This document shows, piece after piece, positions 35,914 to 44,464 of a DNA stretch of 64,000 nt (positions are counted from its first letter, which is position 1; each line of letters starts with the position of its first letter). Origin of the DNA: Flavivirga sp. 57AJ16. GTDB lineage: Bacteria; Bacteroidota; Bacteroidia; Flavobacteriales; Flavobacteriaceae. Below the pieces are notes generated by a model. It saw nothing but the letters and a program-made list of their open reading frames with translations. It ran no database searches and had not been told where the DNA came from. Where the stretch lies: assembly GCF_028736925.1 (NCBI RefSeq), contig NZ_JAQZAT010000017.1:1-64000 (forward strand), in the 5' to 3' direction. Position numbers and translations under genes: made by a program.

Positions 35914-36963
35914 TTATTTCAAACGACTCATTTCGATAGGTGGTTTCGCCAAACCGTTCATAAGTTCCGGAGTTTTATTATGCAACAACTGGATGATGCG
36001 GTGTGGTGCAAAAACATATTTCAGTTTAAATACATCGTTCCATTTTTGCAAAATCTGTTTTGAGAAAAAACCACCATCCTTGAACTCACTTCCAGAGGCT
36101 ACTTCATCTATTTTTAATGAAATTGCATACGATTCTAAAGGAATCTCTTTCTTTCCAATACCTTTTAAAATAGCATGTGTAATATCATTTTCATCTTTTG
36201 CAAATACATTGTGCATAGGTCCCAAATCGATTCTTTTTATAAGTTTCGGCAAGACTTTTGGTAACTTCCTATCTATAGTGTAAGCCATCGTATCCAAAGA
36301 CATATCTCTATCTGCTGTTGTTTTTAAGACTTCGTAAATGTCATCCTTATAATCTTCTACATCAGTTCCGCTGTAGTTAAAATACATAAAGCAAATAAAG
36401 GGACGGTTGTGGGATACGTCGAAAAAACTCCAGCTCGTCATATATTTGGTACCTATTTCTTCTGGTGCGTTTAAAATTTTACCCTGCACAAAACGGTTAA
36501 AGATATATTGTTTTTGAACCGATGAATAATATACAATGGAGGCTGCCTGGAACAGTCTACTTTTTTTTATCGGTTCCTTTTTACGCATGAGCGTATCTAA
36601 AAATTCTTCTTTTAAAGTAACTATGGGTGTTAATTTGCCCAAATAATCATCACGCAGTTCCAAATCGTTAAACAGGTATCTAAATTCCAGATAATTTGGA
36701 AATCCAGAATGGGTTAAATCGACTTTCATATGATCCTCTTCATCATACATATACTTGATACGCATGGCTTCGATGGAATATAATAACAAATCACAATACT
36801 GTTTAAATAATAGGACTTCTTGATGGTTACAAAGTGCTTGTTGCTGTATAGCAACTATAAGTTCCTTAAATGCAAAATCGACCATTCTATGATAGAAAAC
36901 ATAATGTTCTTTTGAGTCTAGGACTGCTGAATCTAATGGTGTTACAATGTGATTTACGGACAT
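35914..36963 (-). CDS. Unknown soluble protein of the AAA/coiled-coil cluster, 349 residues
   Basis: No signal peptide or membrane helix. The N-terminal 120 residues are helical (LDSKEHYVFYHRMVDFAFKE and onward). The middle contains a beta-rich section around WSFFDVSHNRPFICFMYFNYSG (about 176-197). The C-terminus returns to helical and ends PPIEMSRLK. I recognise no motif. It lies between the coiled-coil gene and the AAA gene on the same strand. The gaps on both sides are long (247 and 425 bp) and filled with repeats, so separate promoters are possible. As a conserved-looking gene beside an AAA ATPase it may be its adaptor or target. That is inference. Confidence 0.7.
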   Translation of the reverse strand: MSVNHIVTPLDSAVLDSKEHYVFYHRMVDFAFKELIVAIQQQALCNHQEVLLFKQYCDLLLYSIEAMRIKYMYDEEDHMKVDLTHSGFPNYLEFRYLFNDLELRDDYLGKLTPIVTLKEEFLDTLMRKKEPIKKSRLFQAASIVYYSSVQKQYIFNRFVQGKILNAPEEIGTKYMTSWSFFDVSHNRPFICFMYFNYSGTDVEDYKDDIYEVLKTTADRDMSLDTMAYTIDRKLPKVLPKLIKRIDLGPMHNVFAKDENDITHAILKGIGKKEIPLESYAISLKIDEVASGSEFKDGGFFSKQILQKWNDVFKLKYVFAPHRIIQLLHNKTPELMNGLAKPPIEMSRLK

Positions 36964-37101
36964 TTGTTTAATTAAAAGTGAACAATTAAAAGTTAAAAGT
37001 TCTTACTTGATAGCAATCGGGTTAATCGAATAGAGCGTTAAGAGCCAAGGACATGCTCAAGTTTTTTGCTGATTTTCCCAAAAAACGACTGTTAGTGTTT
37101 T

Positions 37102-37140
37102 TTTACTCATAAGTATAAAAAAAATATACTTATGAGTAAA
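37102..37140. promoter_or_regulatory. Perfect 16-bp palindrome with A7 loop
   Basis: TTTACTCATAAGTATA (37102-37117) and its exact complement (37125-37140) flank seven A residues. It lies 71 nt beyond the coiled-coil gene and 139 nt before the 349-residue gene. It could be a terminator or attenuator of weak stem composition, or a dimeric-regulator operator. Confidence 0.6.
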
Positions 37141-37186
37141 AATAAACATTCAAACTTATTTTAAATTTTATAGTTTGTTTGATGAG

Positions 37187-37206
37187 ATTCCTGCCTTCGC
37201 AGGAAT
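37187..37206. repeat. ATTCCTGC...GCAGGAAT hairpin after the coiled-coil gene
   Basis: The same palindrome as at 29682 and 32203, here 4 nt past a stop codon rather than before a start. Confidence 0.7.
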
Positions 37207-37210
37207 GCAA

Positions 37211-38557
37211 TTAGCTTAACAAATCGTCATTGTTTGCTTCTGGTTTTGGCTTTCCTTCTGGTTCTCCATCATTACCTCCTGAAGCTTTATTCGGATCTAC
37301 ATTATAATAATCTTCAAAAATCTCTTTCATATCGATGCCATAACGCTCTGCAAAATTCTTTTGAATATCGCTGTCTTTGGCACGAATTTCCTGTAAGGCC
37401 TCTGCATAACTACTATAAACACCTTGCATGACTTTTTCGTGCACTGGAATATTGTCCATCATATCTTGACGGGCCTTTGCACTTGCAGTATGCATAGATG
37501 CCAACGTTTCTCCAATATGCTCATCTGTTTTTACACCCAAATGCTCTAAAATAGCAGCAAACTCCTGATCGGTTCTAGCTTTTAAAGCCACTACATAACC
37601 ATCATAATACTTTAAACGCTCTTCGGTATCACTTTTTAATTTAGCGCGATGCGTTTGTAAATTACTTCGTAATGAGGTTAATACTTTAATGGTTAAATTA
37701 TGTTTGTGTACAAAACTGTCTTTACTTGCCGCCAGCGTGGTATAGGCATTTTTTAAGCCTTCCAGCTCTTCCACTTTTTGCTCTAAAGTCGTTACTTTAC
37801 CAACAGCTTGTGCATAATCTGCAGATTGCTTGTCTGCAATATCTTCAAGTTCTTGACGTGCTTGTTTCAGTAAGGCATATTGTTCTTCTAATTTGGCCTC
37901 TACTTCTTTTTTCTTTTCTAAAGCTTTTGTATGGTTTTTAGTAGCTTCTACGATAGCATCTTGCAACTTATCTTCTACTTCCTTAATCTCCACTTCACGA
38001 TTTTTCAATCTACTTACCGCTGCCTGGGATTTATAGGATAGTTCACTTAATAATGTTTGAACATCGGCACTTTCTATACGCTCTTGAAACATGGCTTTTG
38101 CTTTATTATCGGCAGCAGCACGCGTTTTTTCGGCAACCTTAAGTTCGTCTTGAGCTTTTTTAATTTTGCTTTTACGCCCCCAAAGATTATTCCACCAGGT
38201 ATTTGGCTTTGCCTCGGCATCTTCTAATTCTATTTTGGCACGTTCTAAAGCTTTTTGCGCATCATCTATAACCTTTTGTTCTGTAGCATTAAGTGCAGAG
38301 AATTTCTCAAAAATAATACCAACTTCATCTTGGTAGTCGGTCAGATCTTTAATAGCATCCAAAAGCGTTGTTCTATCCTTTTCGGCCATGTGTACCACAT
38401 CATCTAAAGTGGCATTTAATATTTTTTGCCGAACTTCTGGATCATCTTCTTGAGATAGTTTAGATTTCATAGTGTCAATGGCTTTACCCCAATTGACATC
38501 TACTTTCTCTGTTTTCTCGTTAGAATTGGTTTCCAATAAATCAAAATCGTCAGACAT
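37211..38557 (-). CDS. Long coiled-coil protein heading the AAA cluster
   Basis: 448 residues, soluble, almost wholly helical. Heptad-rich segments cover about 95-145, 175-275 and 300-330, and a disordered tail holds P, G, N and D (about 420-448). A WWNNLWGRKSK segment near 117-127 could touch a membrane, and DTMKSKLSQEDDPEVRQKIL begins the first domain. From memory, relatives in other Flavobacteriaceae are auto-named microtubule-binding protein, a label without functional value. The shape recalls PspA-like or TelA-like stress proteins, but I see no signature that proves either. It is the 5'-most gene of the same-strand set ending at 27957. Confidence 0.75.
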   Translation of the reverse strand: MSDDFDLLETNSNEKTEKVDVNWGKAIDTMKSKLSQEDDPEVRQKILNATLDDVVHMAEKDRTTLLDAIKDLTDYQDEVGIIFEKFSALNATEQKVIDDAQKALERAKIELEDAEAKPNTWWNNLWGRKSKIKKAQDELKVAEKTRAAADNKAKAMFQERIESADVQTLLSELSYKSQAAVSRLKNREVEIKEVEDKLQDAIVEATKNHTKALEKKKEVEAKLEEQYALLKQARQELEDIADKQSADYAQAVGKVTTLEQKVEELEGLKNAYTTLAASKDSFVHKHNLTIKVLTSLRSNLQTHRAKLKSDTEERLKYYDGYVVALKARTDQEFAAILEHLGVKTDEHIGETLASMHTASAKARQDMMDNIPVHEKVMQGVYSSYAEALQEIRAKDSDIQKNFAERYGIDMKEIFEDYYNVDPNKASGGNDGEPEGKPKPEANNDDLLS

Positions 38558-38715
38558 AAGGAATGATGTGTTTTTAGTTGTACATTATTTAGCTAAGCAA
38601 TTTCGTTAAAAAAAATCAATTTTAAAACTTATACTTCTTTAATTATTGGTATTATATGTTATTAAAATGTTACACCTTTTTTAATTTTATTGTGCCTTTA
38701 TGTCTTTCTTTTAGA

Positions 38716-38745
38716 TTGTATAATTAATAATTTATGCTATATTTG
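38716..38745 (+). promoter_or_regulatory. Promoter of the 70-residue membrane protein gene
   Basis: TTG at 38716-38718, a 19-bp spacer, then TATATTTG at 38738-38745: a full match to the Bacteroidota consensus, 45 nt before the TTG start codon. Confidence 0.7.
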
Positions 38746-38790
38746 AGAAGCTAATAAACTAAATCATACTAACTTAACTATCTGACTAAA

Positions 38791-39003
38791 TTGTTACTAG
38801 TATCCCTCTTAATAGACCAATCTGATATTGTAACCATATTAATTATTGTTGTTATTGTTTTCTCTATTCTATTAATTTTAGGTGTAAGAAAGTCTTATAA
38901 ACTAAAAAAAGAGAACGAGAAATTAAATAGCATGGATACTAAAATGCCTGAAGAAGAAACCTACAAGGACTTTACCGATGGGCATATGTACGATAATAAA
39001 TAA
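38791..39003 (+). CDS. Small membrane protein, 70 residues
   Basis: The TTG start gives one membrane helix (about 12-31), a basic stretch (VRKSYKLKKENEK) and an acidic, hydrophilic tail ending YKDFTDGHMYDNK. A consensus promoter upstream, a charge pattern that fits the positive-inside rule, and a well-formed tail argue for a real gene although it is short. No function is known. From memory, short proteins with a similar YKDFT-GH-YDN end occur in related bacteria, but I could not verify this. The next ATG would be residue 48, past the helix, so the TTG start is needed. Confidence 0.6.
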   Translation: MLLVSLLIDQSDIVTILIIVVIVFSILLILGVRKSYKLKKENEKLNSMDTKMPEEETYKDFTDGHMYDNK

Positions 39004-39033
39004 AGAGTTTCTTGAAACCAACCCATCTTCGAG

Positions 39034-39443
39034 CTACGGTGTACCCACATCTTTTTTCAATATAAAGAACAAAAGCTTATTTCTCTTTTTACTTACTTTT
39101 CTTTGCTCGTCCAAAGAAAAGTAACAAAAGAAAAGACGCCCTTTCGAGAGGTATTTCTTCTCACGCTGCGCTAGAGAAGAACCGGGCCCAAAACTTCGCG
39201 TCGCCCCACCGCCATGTCCAACGCCAATGCTCCTGTTCCTCGAAGCTTTTGTGCCCTATCCTTCCGAAAGGTCGGGGACAGCCCTATGGTATTTTTCCAA
39301 CAGCTAGCAGAGAGAACTGAGCGCTCTATAAAAGCGATCTGCGAGGCTGGTACGGCAAACCTATACAGAAAACAAGGGACATAGAGCGAGTTTTTTTTAT
39401 CTGTGGCTGCGACAGAAGATCATGATTTGTGGGTACACCGTAG
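39034..39443. mobile_element. 410-bp element with 16-bp terminal inverted repeats
   Basis: CTACGGTGTACCCACA at 39034-39049 is exactly complementary to 39428-39443. The inside is more G+C-rich than the surroundings and contains an internal stem (cttttctttg...caaagaaaag) but no plausible ORF. A degenerate relative of the left end lies at 49671-49734. The spacer up to 39694 adds a small hairpin (TGAGGC...GCCTCA at 39662-39676) and no gene. Confidence 0.75.
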
Positions 39444-39694
39444 TTGGTCGGCAGACAGGTTTTAAATCGAACTCACGTTAATTATTCAGACTATTGACAG
39501 ATTTCAAGCCTATATAGTCTAGGGATTCGTATTCATGCAGAGTCCAATCTATACCGTAAAGAATTGGATTCGTGTGAATTTGTGCCATTCGTGTCTTTTT
39601 TAAAGATGTGTACACACGGTAGCATCTTCGAGGCAGGATTGTATAATTTAAAAGGAACCCCTGAGGCAGAGCCTCAAGGAATTCTTTTCGAATA

Positions 39695-39723
39695 AAAACG
39701 CCCACTTTTCAGCAGGCATTTTA
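39695..39723 (-). terminator. Probable ettA terminator
   Basis: On the minus strand AAAATGCC pairs with GGCGTTTT (one G-U pair) around a 12-nt loop and runs into T residues, 22 nt past the ettA stop. Confidence 0.5.
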
Positions 39724-39744
39724 TAAATTGAATTTATTTATCTT

Positions 39745-41436
39745 TTATCTCACAAGTTTTTTATACTTTATACGTTTAGGCATTAAATCCCCTCCAAGAC
39801 GTTTCTTTTTATTTTCTTCATAATCACTAAAACTACCTTCAAAGAAATATACTTGAGAATCTCCTTCAAAAGCTAGAATATGCGTACATATTCTATCTAA
39901 GAACCACCTGTCGTGAGAGATAACCACGGCACAACCAGCAAAGTTTTCCAGGCCTTCTTCCAAAGCTCGTAATGTATTCACATCCAAATCGTTTGTTGGC
40001 TCGTCCAAAAGTAGCACATTGCCTTCTTCCTTAAGTGTCATAGCCAAATGCAAACGGTTTCTTTCTCCTCCGGAAAGTAATTTTACTTTCTTGTTCTGTT
40101 CACTTCCCGAAAAATTAAAACGACTTAAATAAGCACGTGAATTTACCTGTTTTCCCCCCATCATAATCAACTCTTGCTCATCACTAAAGTTTTGCCAAAT
40201 TGATTTTTCCGGGTCTATATTTGAGTGGCTTTGATCTACATAAGCAATTTGAGCAGTCTCTCCTACTTTAAACGCTCCTTTATCCGGGGTTTCTTCCCCC
40301 ATTATCATTCTAAAAATAGTTGTTTTACCTGCTCCATTTGGACCAATAACCCCAACGATACCAGCTTGTGGTAGGTTAAAGTTCAAATCATCATATAGCA
40401 ATTTATCATCATAGCCTTTACTAACCCCACTGGCTTCTATAACATTAGTTCCCAATCTTGGTCCGTTAGGAATGTATATTTCCAGTTTTTCGTCAAGTTG
40501 TTTTTGATCTTGACTCATTAACTTATCATAGTTCTTTAAACGCGCTTTTTGTTTGGTTTGGCGCCCTTTAGCACCTTGCCTTACCCACTCCAACTCGCGT
40601 TCTAGTGTTTTTTGACGTTTAGAAGCCGTTTTACTTTCTTGTGCCAAACGTTTTGATTTCTGATCCAACCAAGAGGAATAATTCCCTTTCCACGGAATGC
40701 CTTCTCCTCTATCCAGTTCCAATATCCAACCTGCTACATTATCTAAAAAATACCTATCGTGCGTTACTGCAATCACAGTGCCTTTGTATTGTGCTAAATG
40801 ATGCTCTAACCAATGTACGGATTCTGCATCTAAATGGTTGGTGGGCTCATCTAACAATAATACATCTGGTTCTTGTAAAAGCAAGCGGCATAATGCCACA
40901 CGGCGTTTTTCTCCTCCAGAAAGCACACTTATTTTCTTATCACCATCTGGAGTGCGCAAGGCATCCATAGCAATTTCTAGTTTGGTATCTAGTTCCCAGG
41001 CATTGGCAGCATCAATTTGATCTTGAAGTTCTGCCTGACGCCCCATCAACTTTTCCATTTTGTCTGGATCAGAATAGACTTCTTCCAGACCAAACATATC
41101 GTTAATTTTGTTATACTCGTCAAGAATGGCAACCGTTTCGGCTGCTCCTTCACGTACCACCTCCATAACCGTTTTATTAGCATCGAGCTTAGGTTCCTGT
41201 TCTAAAAAACCAACCGAGTAATCTTGTAAAAAGGTCACATCGCCTTGGTAATTTTTATCGACACCAGCTATAATTTTTAATAATGTAGATTTACCAGAAC
41301 CATTAAGACCTAAAATCCCAATCTTAGCCCCATAAAAAAAGCTTAAATAAATATTTTTTAATACAGGTGTATTGGCACCTTGAAATGTCTTGGTTAAACC
41401 AGACATCGAGAAAATTACTTTCTTATCGTCACTCAT
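39745..41436 (-). CDS. ettA: Energy-dependent translational throttle protein, ABC-F family
   Basis: 563 residues with two ABC ATPase domains in tandem and no membrane helices. Walker A motifs are GLNGSGKST (about 42-50) and GPNGAGKTT (about 353-361). Both signatures are LSGGE (about 168-172 and 465-469). The inter-domain linker at about 245-310 is basic (SKRLAQESKTASKRQKTLER). EttA binds the ribosomal E site and links the first peptide bond to the ATP/ADP ratio. Length and two-domain order match the family. The small CAL67264-type membrane protein gene is upstream on the same strand, 92 bp away, with an ATTCCC hairpin between. Confidence 0.93.
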   Translation of the reverse strand: MSDDKKVIFSMSGLTKTFQGANTPVLKNIYLSFFYGAKIGILGLNGSGKSTLLKIIAGVDKNYQGDVTFLQDYSVGFLEQEPKLDANKTVMEVVREGAAETVAILDEYNKINDMFGLEEVYSDPDKMEKLMGRQAELQDQIDAANAWELDTKLEIAMDALRTPDGDKKISVLSGGEKRRVALCRLLLQEPDVLLLDEPTNHLDAESVHWLEHHLAQYKGTVIAVTHDRYFLDNVAGWILELDRGEGIPWKGNYSSWLDQKSKRLAQESKTASKRQKTLERELEWVRQGAKGRQTKQKARLKNYDKLMSQDQKQLDEKLEIYIPNGPRLGTNVIEASGVSKGYDDKLLYDDLNFNLPQAGIVGVIGPNGAGKTTIFRMIMGEETPDKGAFKVGETAQIAYVDQSHSNIDPEKSIWQNFSDEQELIMMGGKQVNSRAYLSRFNFSGSEQNKKVKLLSGGERNRLHLAMTLKEEGNVLLLDEPTNDLDVNTLRALEEGLENFAGCAVVISHDRWFLDRICTHILAFEGDSQVYFFEGSFSDYEENKKKRLGGDLMPKRIKYKKLVR

Positions 41437-41457
41437 TATTAGTTATTTATTAATAAG

Positions 41458-41477
41458 ATTCCCGCCTTTAAGGGAAT
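41458..41477. repeat. ATTCCC...GGGAAT hairpin upstream of ettA
   Basis: 6-bp arms, 22-41 nt before the ettA start. The ATTCC...GGAAT form is that of the other start-proximal hairpins. Confidence 0.6.
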
Positions 41478-41528
41478 GCACAAAATGTTATTTATGTAAA
41501 AAATGTCAATCAAAAAAAACAGGAAATA

Positions 41529-41711
41529 CTATACTCTTCCTTTTAAAGCATTAAATACCCATGCATTAGCAAAAAAGCCAATTCCTACTGCGGCGAAACC
41601 CCAGCCTGCTACATCATCGTACCTAAATGCTCCTAGTCCTATTAATGCCAGTCCTACAAAAATCATTACCCATGTGGCCCACGCCAACACAGTATTTTTA
41701 TTCATTGCCAT
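41529..41711 (-). CDS. CAL67264-family small membrane protein
   Basis: 60 residues: MAMNKNTVLAWATWVMIFVG, then a second hydrophobic stretch (VAGWGFAAVGIGFFANAWVF) and a short basic end. There are two membrane helices (about 9-27 and 34-53). The sequence, especially the YDDVAGWGFAAVGIG region, is recognisable as the small family named after a Gramella locus and found through the Flavobacteriaceae. Function unknown. It lies upstream of ettA on the same strand. Start by ATG at 41711, with a second ATG two codons later equally possible. Confidence 0.85.
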   Translation of the reverse strand: MAMNKNTVLAWATWVMIFVGLALIGLGAFRYDDVAGWGFAAVGIGFFANAWVFNALKGRV

Positions 41712-41930
41712 AATAAATTATTTCTTTTTGGGCGTATCCCTGTTAGTTAACCAAGGTTGATGTTTACCGCATTTTTAAAACCTGTAAGCAGTACATGATA
41801 TGTTTAAAAAATGCTGTTAACTATCCTTTACGCAATTAGAGAAGCAAATATCGTATTTTTAAATAAAAAAAACACCTTTTTATGGATGCTTTCTTTCTTT
41901 TAATGCTTTTAAACAAGGCACTCTTTTCGA

Positions 41931-42647
41931 TTAATTCATTGGTACTTCAATAATTAAAATTTTAGAATTTGCCTTAGATTTTATTAAAACCGTATCTGTT
42001 TCATACAGACCGATAGCATCTCTATTTTCAAGAATTTGATCGTCAATTTCTATTTCTCCTTCAACTAAAAAGATATAAAAACCATGGTTTTCATTTTTCA
42101 AGCGTAGTGTTATCTCATGTTCCTGATCTAAATCAGAGCGACATATATAGGCTTGCTGGTTAATGGGCAATGCGTCGCCTTTTAACTTATCTTTTGGCGC
42201 GACAAGGGCTTGCAACTTATTTTTCTGGGCCAAATCATCAAATCTTCTTTGTTCATAATTTGGTGCTACGTTCATTTTTTCTGGAATGATCCATAGTTGC
42301 AAAAAGTTGACATCATCTGTTCTGTTATCGTTAAATTCTGAGTGCGTTAAACCTGTACCTGCGCTCATTACCTGTACTTCACCTACTTCAATAGCCCGTT
42401 TATTTCCCATACTGTCTTTGTGGGACAACGCGCCCTTTAAAGGTATAGAAATAATTTCCATATTTTGATGCGGATGCGTGCCAAAACCCATTTTTGGTTG
42501 CACGACATCGTCGTTAAGCACTCGAAGCGCGCCAAAATTCATACGCTCTGCATCTTGATAGCTAGCAAAACTAAATGTATGGTATGATTTTAGCCAACCA
42601 TGATCGGCATATCCCCTGGTATTTGCTTTATGGATTATTGTTTTCAT
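41931..42647 (-). CDS. Pirin family protein (YhhW-like bicupin)
   Basis: 238 residues, two cupin domains. The N-terminal cupin has the metal ligands of the pirin family: THPHQNMEII near 58-67 and GLTHSEF near 100-106 (two His, then His and Glu). Bacterial pirins of this length (YhhW/YhaK) have quercetin 2,3-dioxygenase activity in vitro or act as redox-sensitive regulators. A second, longer pirin gene follows upstream on the same strand, then MarR and FMN-reductase genes, which together suggest a response to phenolic or electrophilic compounds. An ATTCCC hairpin lies 19-38 nt before the start. Confidence 0.87.
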   Translation of the reverse strand: MKTIIHKANTRGYADHGWLKSYHTFSFASYQDAERMNFGALRVLNDDVVQPKMGFGTHPHQNMEIISIPLKGALSHKDSMGNKRAIEVGEVQVMSAGTGLTHSEFNDNRTDDVNFLQLWIIPEKMNVAPNYEQRRFDDLAQKNKLQALVAPKDKLKGDALPINQQAYICRSDLDQEHEITLRLKNENHGFYIFLVEGEIEIDDQILENRDAIGLYETDTVLIKSKANSKILIIEVPMN

Positions 42648-42665
42648 AATGTATTATGCTTTTGT

Positions 42666-42685
42666 ATTCCCTCGAAGGAGGGAAT
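42666..42685. repeat. ATTCCCTC...GAGGGAAT hairpin upstream of the first pirin gene
   Basis: 20-bp palindrome, 8-bp arms, 19-38 nt before the start codon. The 42648-42940 spacer otherwise holds no gene. Confidence 0.75.
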
Positions 42686-42940
42686 CTTATTAATGATTGT
42701 TGTTAAACCTATAAGGTTTTAGAAACATGAGTGTTTGGAAGTTAAAAATCCTTCCGATGTTTACGTTTTTTACCCCCCCTAATTTCGATCTTATCGAAAT
42801 TGTCCTCACTTTAAAACGAAAGGGAGGAGGTCGTTTCAATTTATATTTTTTGCGAAAATGGGCTGTTTATTAATTTATTTCATGCTTACCTTACCTCTTT
42901 TTCTTATAAACACTTGTTATTTTTAGAAACCTTGAGGGTT

Positions 42941-43813
42941 TTAACTCGCAGGAAGAAACCCCATTTTACCCATTTGATAATCTCGCATAGCCTCCATAAT
43001 TTCCGTTTGTGTATTCATGACATAGGGGCCATAGGTCGTCACCTTTTCATTAAAAGGTTCGCCAGAAAGAAATAGCAATTTACTTGTTTTATTACCTTTA
43101 ACAGAAAACCCCTTTCCATCTTGGTTAAACTGAATTAACTGATTTTCATCTAATTTTAAGGCTTCCGAACCATTAACAGTGACATCTCCATTTAATAAAT
43201 ACAACATCGACTGGTGGGTTTTAGGGACTTCAATAAAGTACGTTCCGTCTTCTTCAATGTCAATTACATAAGCATTTACGGGCGTTTGTGTACTTATTTT
43301 TCCATAGTTACCTTCTAATTCGCCTGCAACGACTTGAATCTTTACTTTACCATCTTCTGAATTAATGATATTAAAATCCTCGTTTTTTGCATGTTGATAG
43401 TTGGCAGGGATCATTTTCTTTTCTGCTGGTAAATTCAACCATAATTGAATGCCCTCAAGCATTCCTCCTTTTTGCACAAAGGCTTTTGTTGGTGCTTCGG
43501 CATGAATGATACCACGTCCAGCCGTTGTCCATTGGACATCACCTGCTTTAACAACACTCTCATTCCCTAAAGAATCCCTGTGCAATTGTTCTCCTTGAAC
43601 TAAAAAAGTAACAGGCTCAAATCCACGATGCGGGTGTGGCCCTAAATCGAAAGGATTGTTCTCTTCTGAGATTTCATAAGGACCATAGTGATGTAATAAT
43701 ACAAATGGATCTACCATGTCTATATTCCGACTTGGTAATGGCTGTCTCAATTGTATAGGCCCCATATTCACAAAACCGCTCCGTCCTACTGTTTTTATTG
43801 TATTTGATTTCAT
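42941..43813 (-). CDS. Pirin family protein (290 residues)
   Basis: A bicupin of the classical pirin type. Metal ligands are visible as HPHRGFEPV (about 62-70) and GIIHAEAP (about 101-108), the two motifs shared with human pirin. A C-terminal cupin of the pirin-C type follows, ending with FNEKVTTYGPYVMNTQ (about 254-269). It binds Fe(II). The activity may be quercetinase or regulatory. It is a different branch from the neighbouring 238-residue pirin, so the pair is not a recent tandem copy. Same strand as the pirin, MarR and FMN-reductase genes. Confidence 0.88.
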   Translation of the reverse strand: MKSNTIKTVGRSGFVNMGPIQLRQPLPSRNIDMVDPFVLLHHYGPYEISEENNPFDLGPHPHRGFEPVTFLVQGEQLHRDSLGNESVVKAGDVQWTTAGRGIIHAEAPTKAFVQKGGMLEGIQLWLNLPAEKKMIPANYQHAKNEDFNIINSEDGKVKIQVVAGELEGNYGKISTQTPVNAYVIDIEEDGTYFIEVPKTHQSMLYLLNGDVTVNGSEALKLDENQLIQFNQDGKGFSVKGNKTSKLLFLSGEPFNEKVTTYGPYVMNTQTEIMEAMRDYQMGKMGFLPAS

Positions 43814-43828
43814 AAGTTCTTATTTTTT

Positions 43829-43848
43829 ATTCCCTTGAAGAAGAGAAT
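43829..43848. repeat. ATTCCC-type hairpin upstream of the second pirin gene
   Basis: ATTCccTT...AAgaGAAT, an imperfect member of the start-proximal hairpin family, 16-35 nt before the start. Confidence 0.6.
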
Positions 43849-43934
43849 CTTTTTATCGCAACCCCAAAAATATAATTGAGGCTACCTCCTTCCTGTCCGT
43901 TTAGCAGGCAGGTAAAAGAATCACAAATTAATTG

Positions 43935-44372
43935 TCATCGCATTTTATCTAGCAGATTACTTAATTGTTCTGCTTCATCTTCATTTAAATTTTTTAGTAA
44001 ATCTTTATTAATATTATGTGGGATAGATGCTATAAGCTTTTTTCCTTTATCTGTAATGACAATTTTAACAACACGCCTATCATGTTCTGAAGGAATACGC
44101 TCAATATAACCCTTTGCACACAATTTATCCATTAACCTGGTCGCATTGGGTGAACGCTCCAGCATCCTGTCCTTAATCACCTGTACATTTAAAGGCTCAT
44201 TGGCACCGTTTAAAATCCTTAAGATATTATACTGTTGGGGCGATATGCCGTACGGCTTAAAAAAATCATTCTGATAACTCGTTATCCAACTTGCCGTATA
44301 GATTATGTTCAACAAAGCCTTAACTCTGTTGTTTGGAAATTTTGAATTGATGTCTTTGGAAAAATCCCCCAT
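43935..44372 (-). CDS. MarR family transcriptional regulator
   Basis: 145 residues with the winged-helix fold of MarR: helices at about 15-50, helix-turn-helix about 60-95 (LNVQVIKDRMLERSPNATRLMDKL), the wing IPSEHDRRVVKI near 104-115, and C-terminal dimer helices. Members repress nearby detoxification genes and release DNA on binding phenolics or on cysteine oxidation. There is a single Cys (AKGY context, near 88). It lies downstream of the FMN-reductase gene on the same strand, 92 bp away, across a hexamer repeat array, and probably controls that gene and the pirins. That is inference from position. Confidence 0.87.
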   Translation of the reverse strand: MGDFSKDINSKFPNNRVKALLNIIYTASWITSYQNDFFKPYGISPQQYNILRILNGANEPLNVQVIKDRMLERSPNATRLMDKLCAKGYIERIPSEHDRRVVKIVITDKGKKLIASIPHNINKDLLKNLNEDEAEQLSNLLDKMR

Positions 44373-44378
44373 TTATTT

Positions 44379-44464
44379 AGTGTTCAATGTTCAATGTTCA
44401 GTGCTCAGTATTCAGTTTCGATTTCAACTTCAATTTCAGTGTTCAGTTTCGATTTCAACTTCGA
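44379..44464. repeat. TTCAGT/TTCRAY hexamer array between marR-type and FMN-reductase genes
   Basis: About fourteen degenerate hexamers (TTCAAT, TTCAGT, then TTCGAT, TTCAAC). The array fills nearly the whole gap from start codon to stop codon. Confidence 0.75.

Noticed and set aside
39478-39705. 75-codon minus-strand frame next to ettA
   Set aside because: Lies in repeat-derived spacer and covers the probable ettA terminator and a hairpin.
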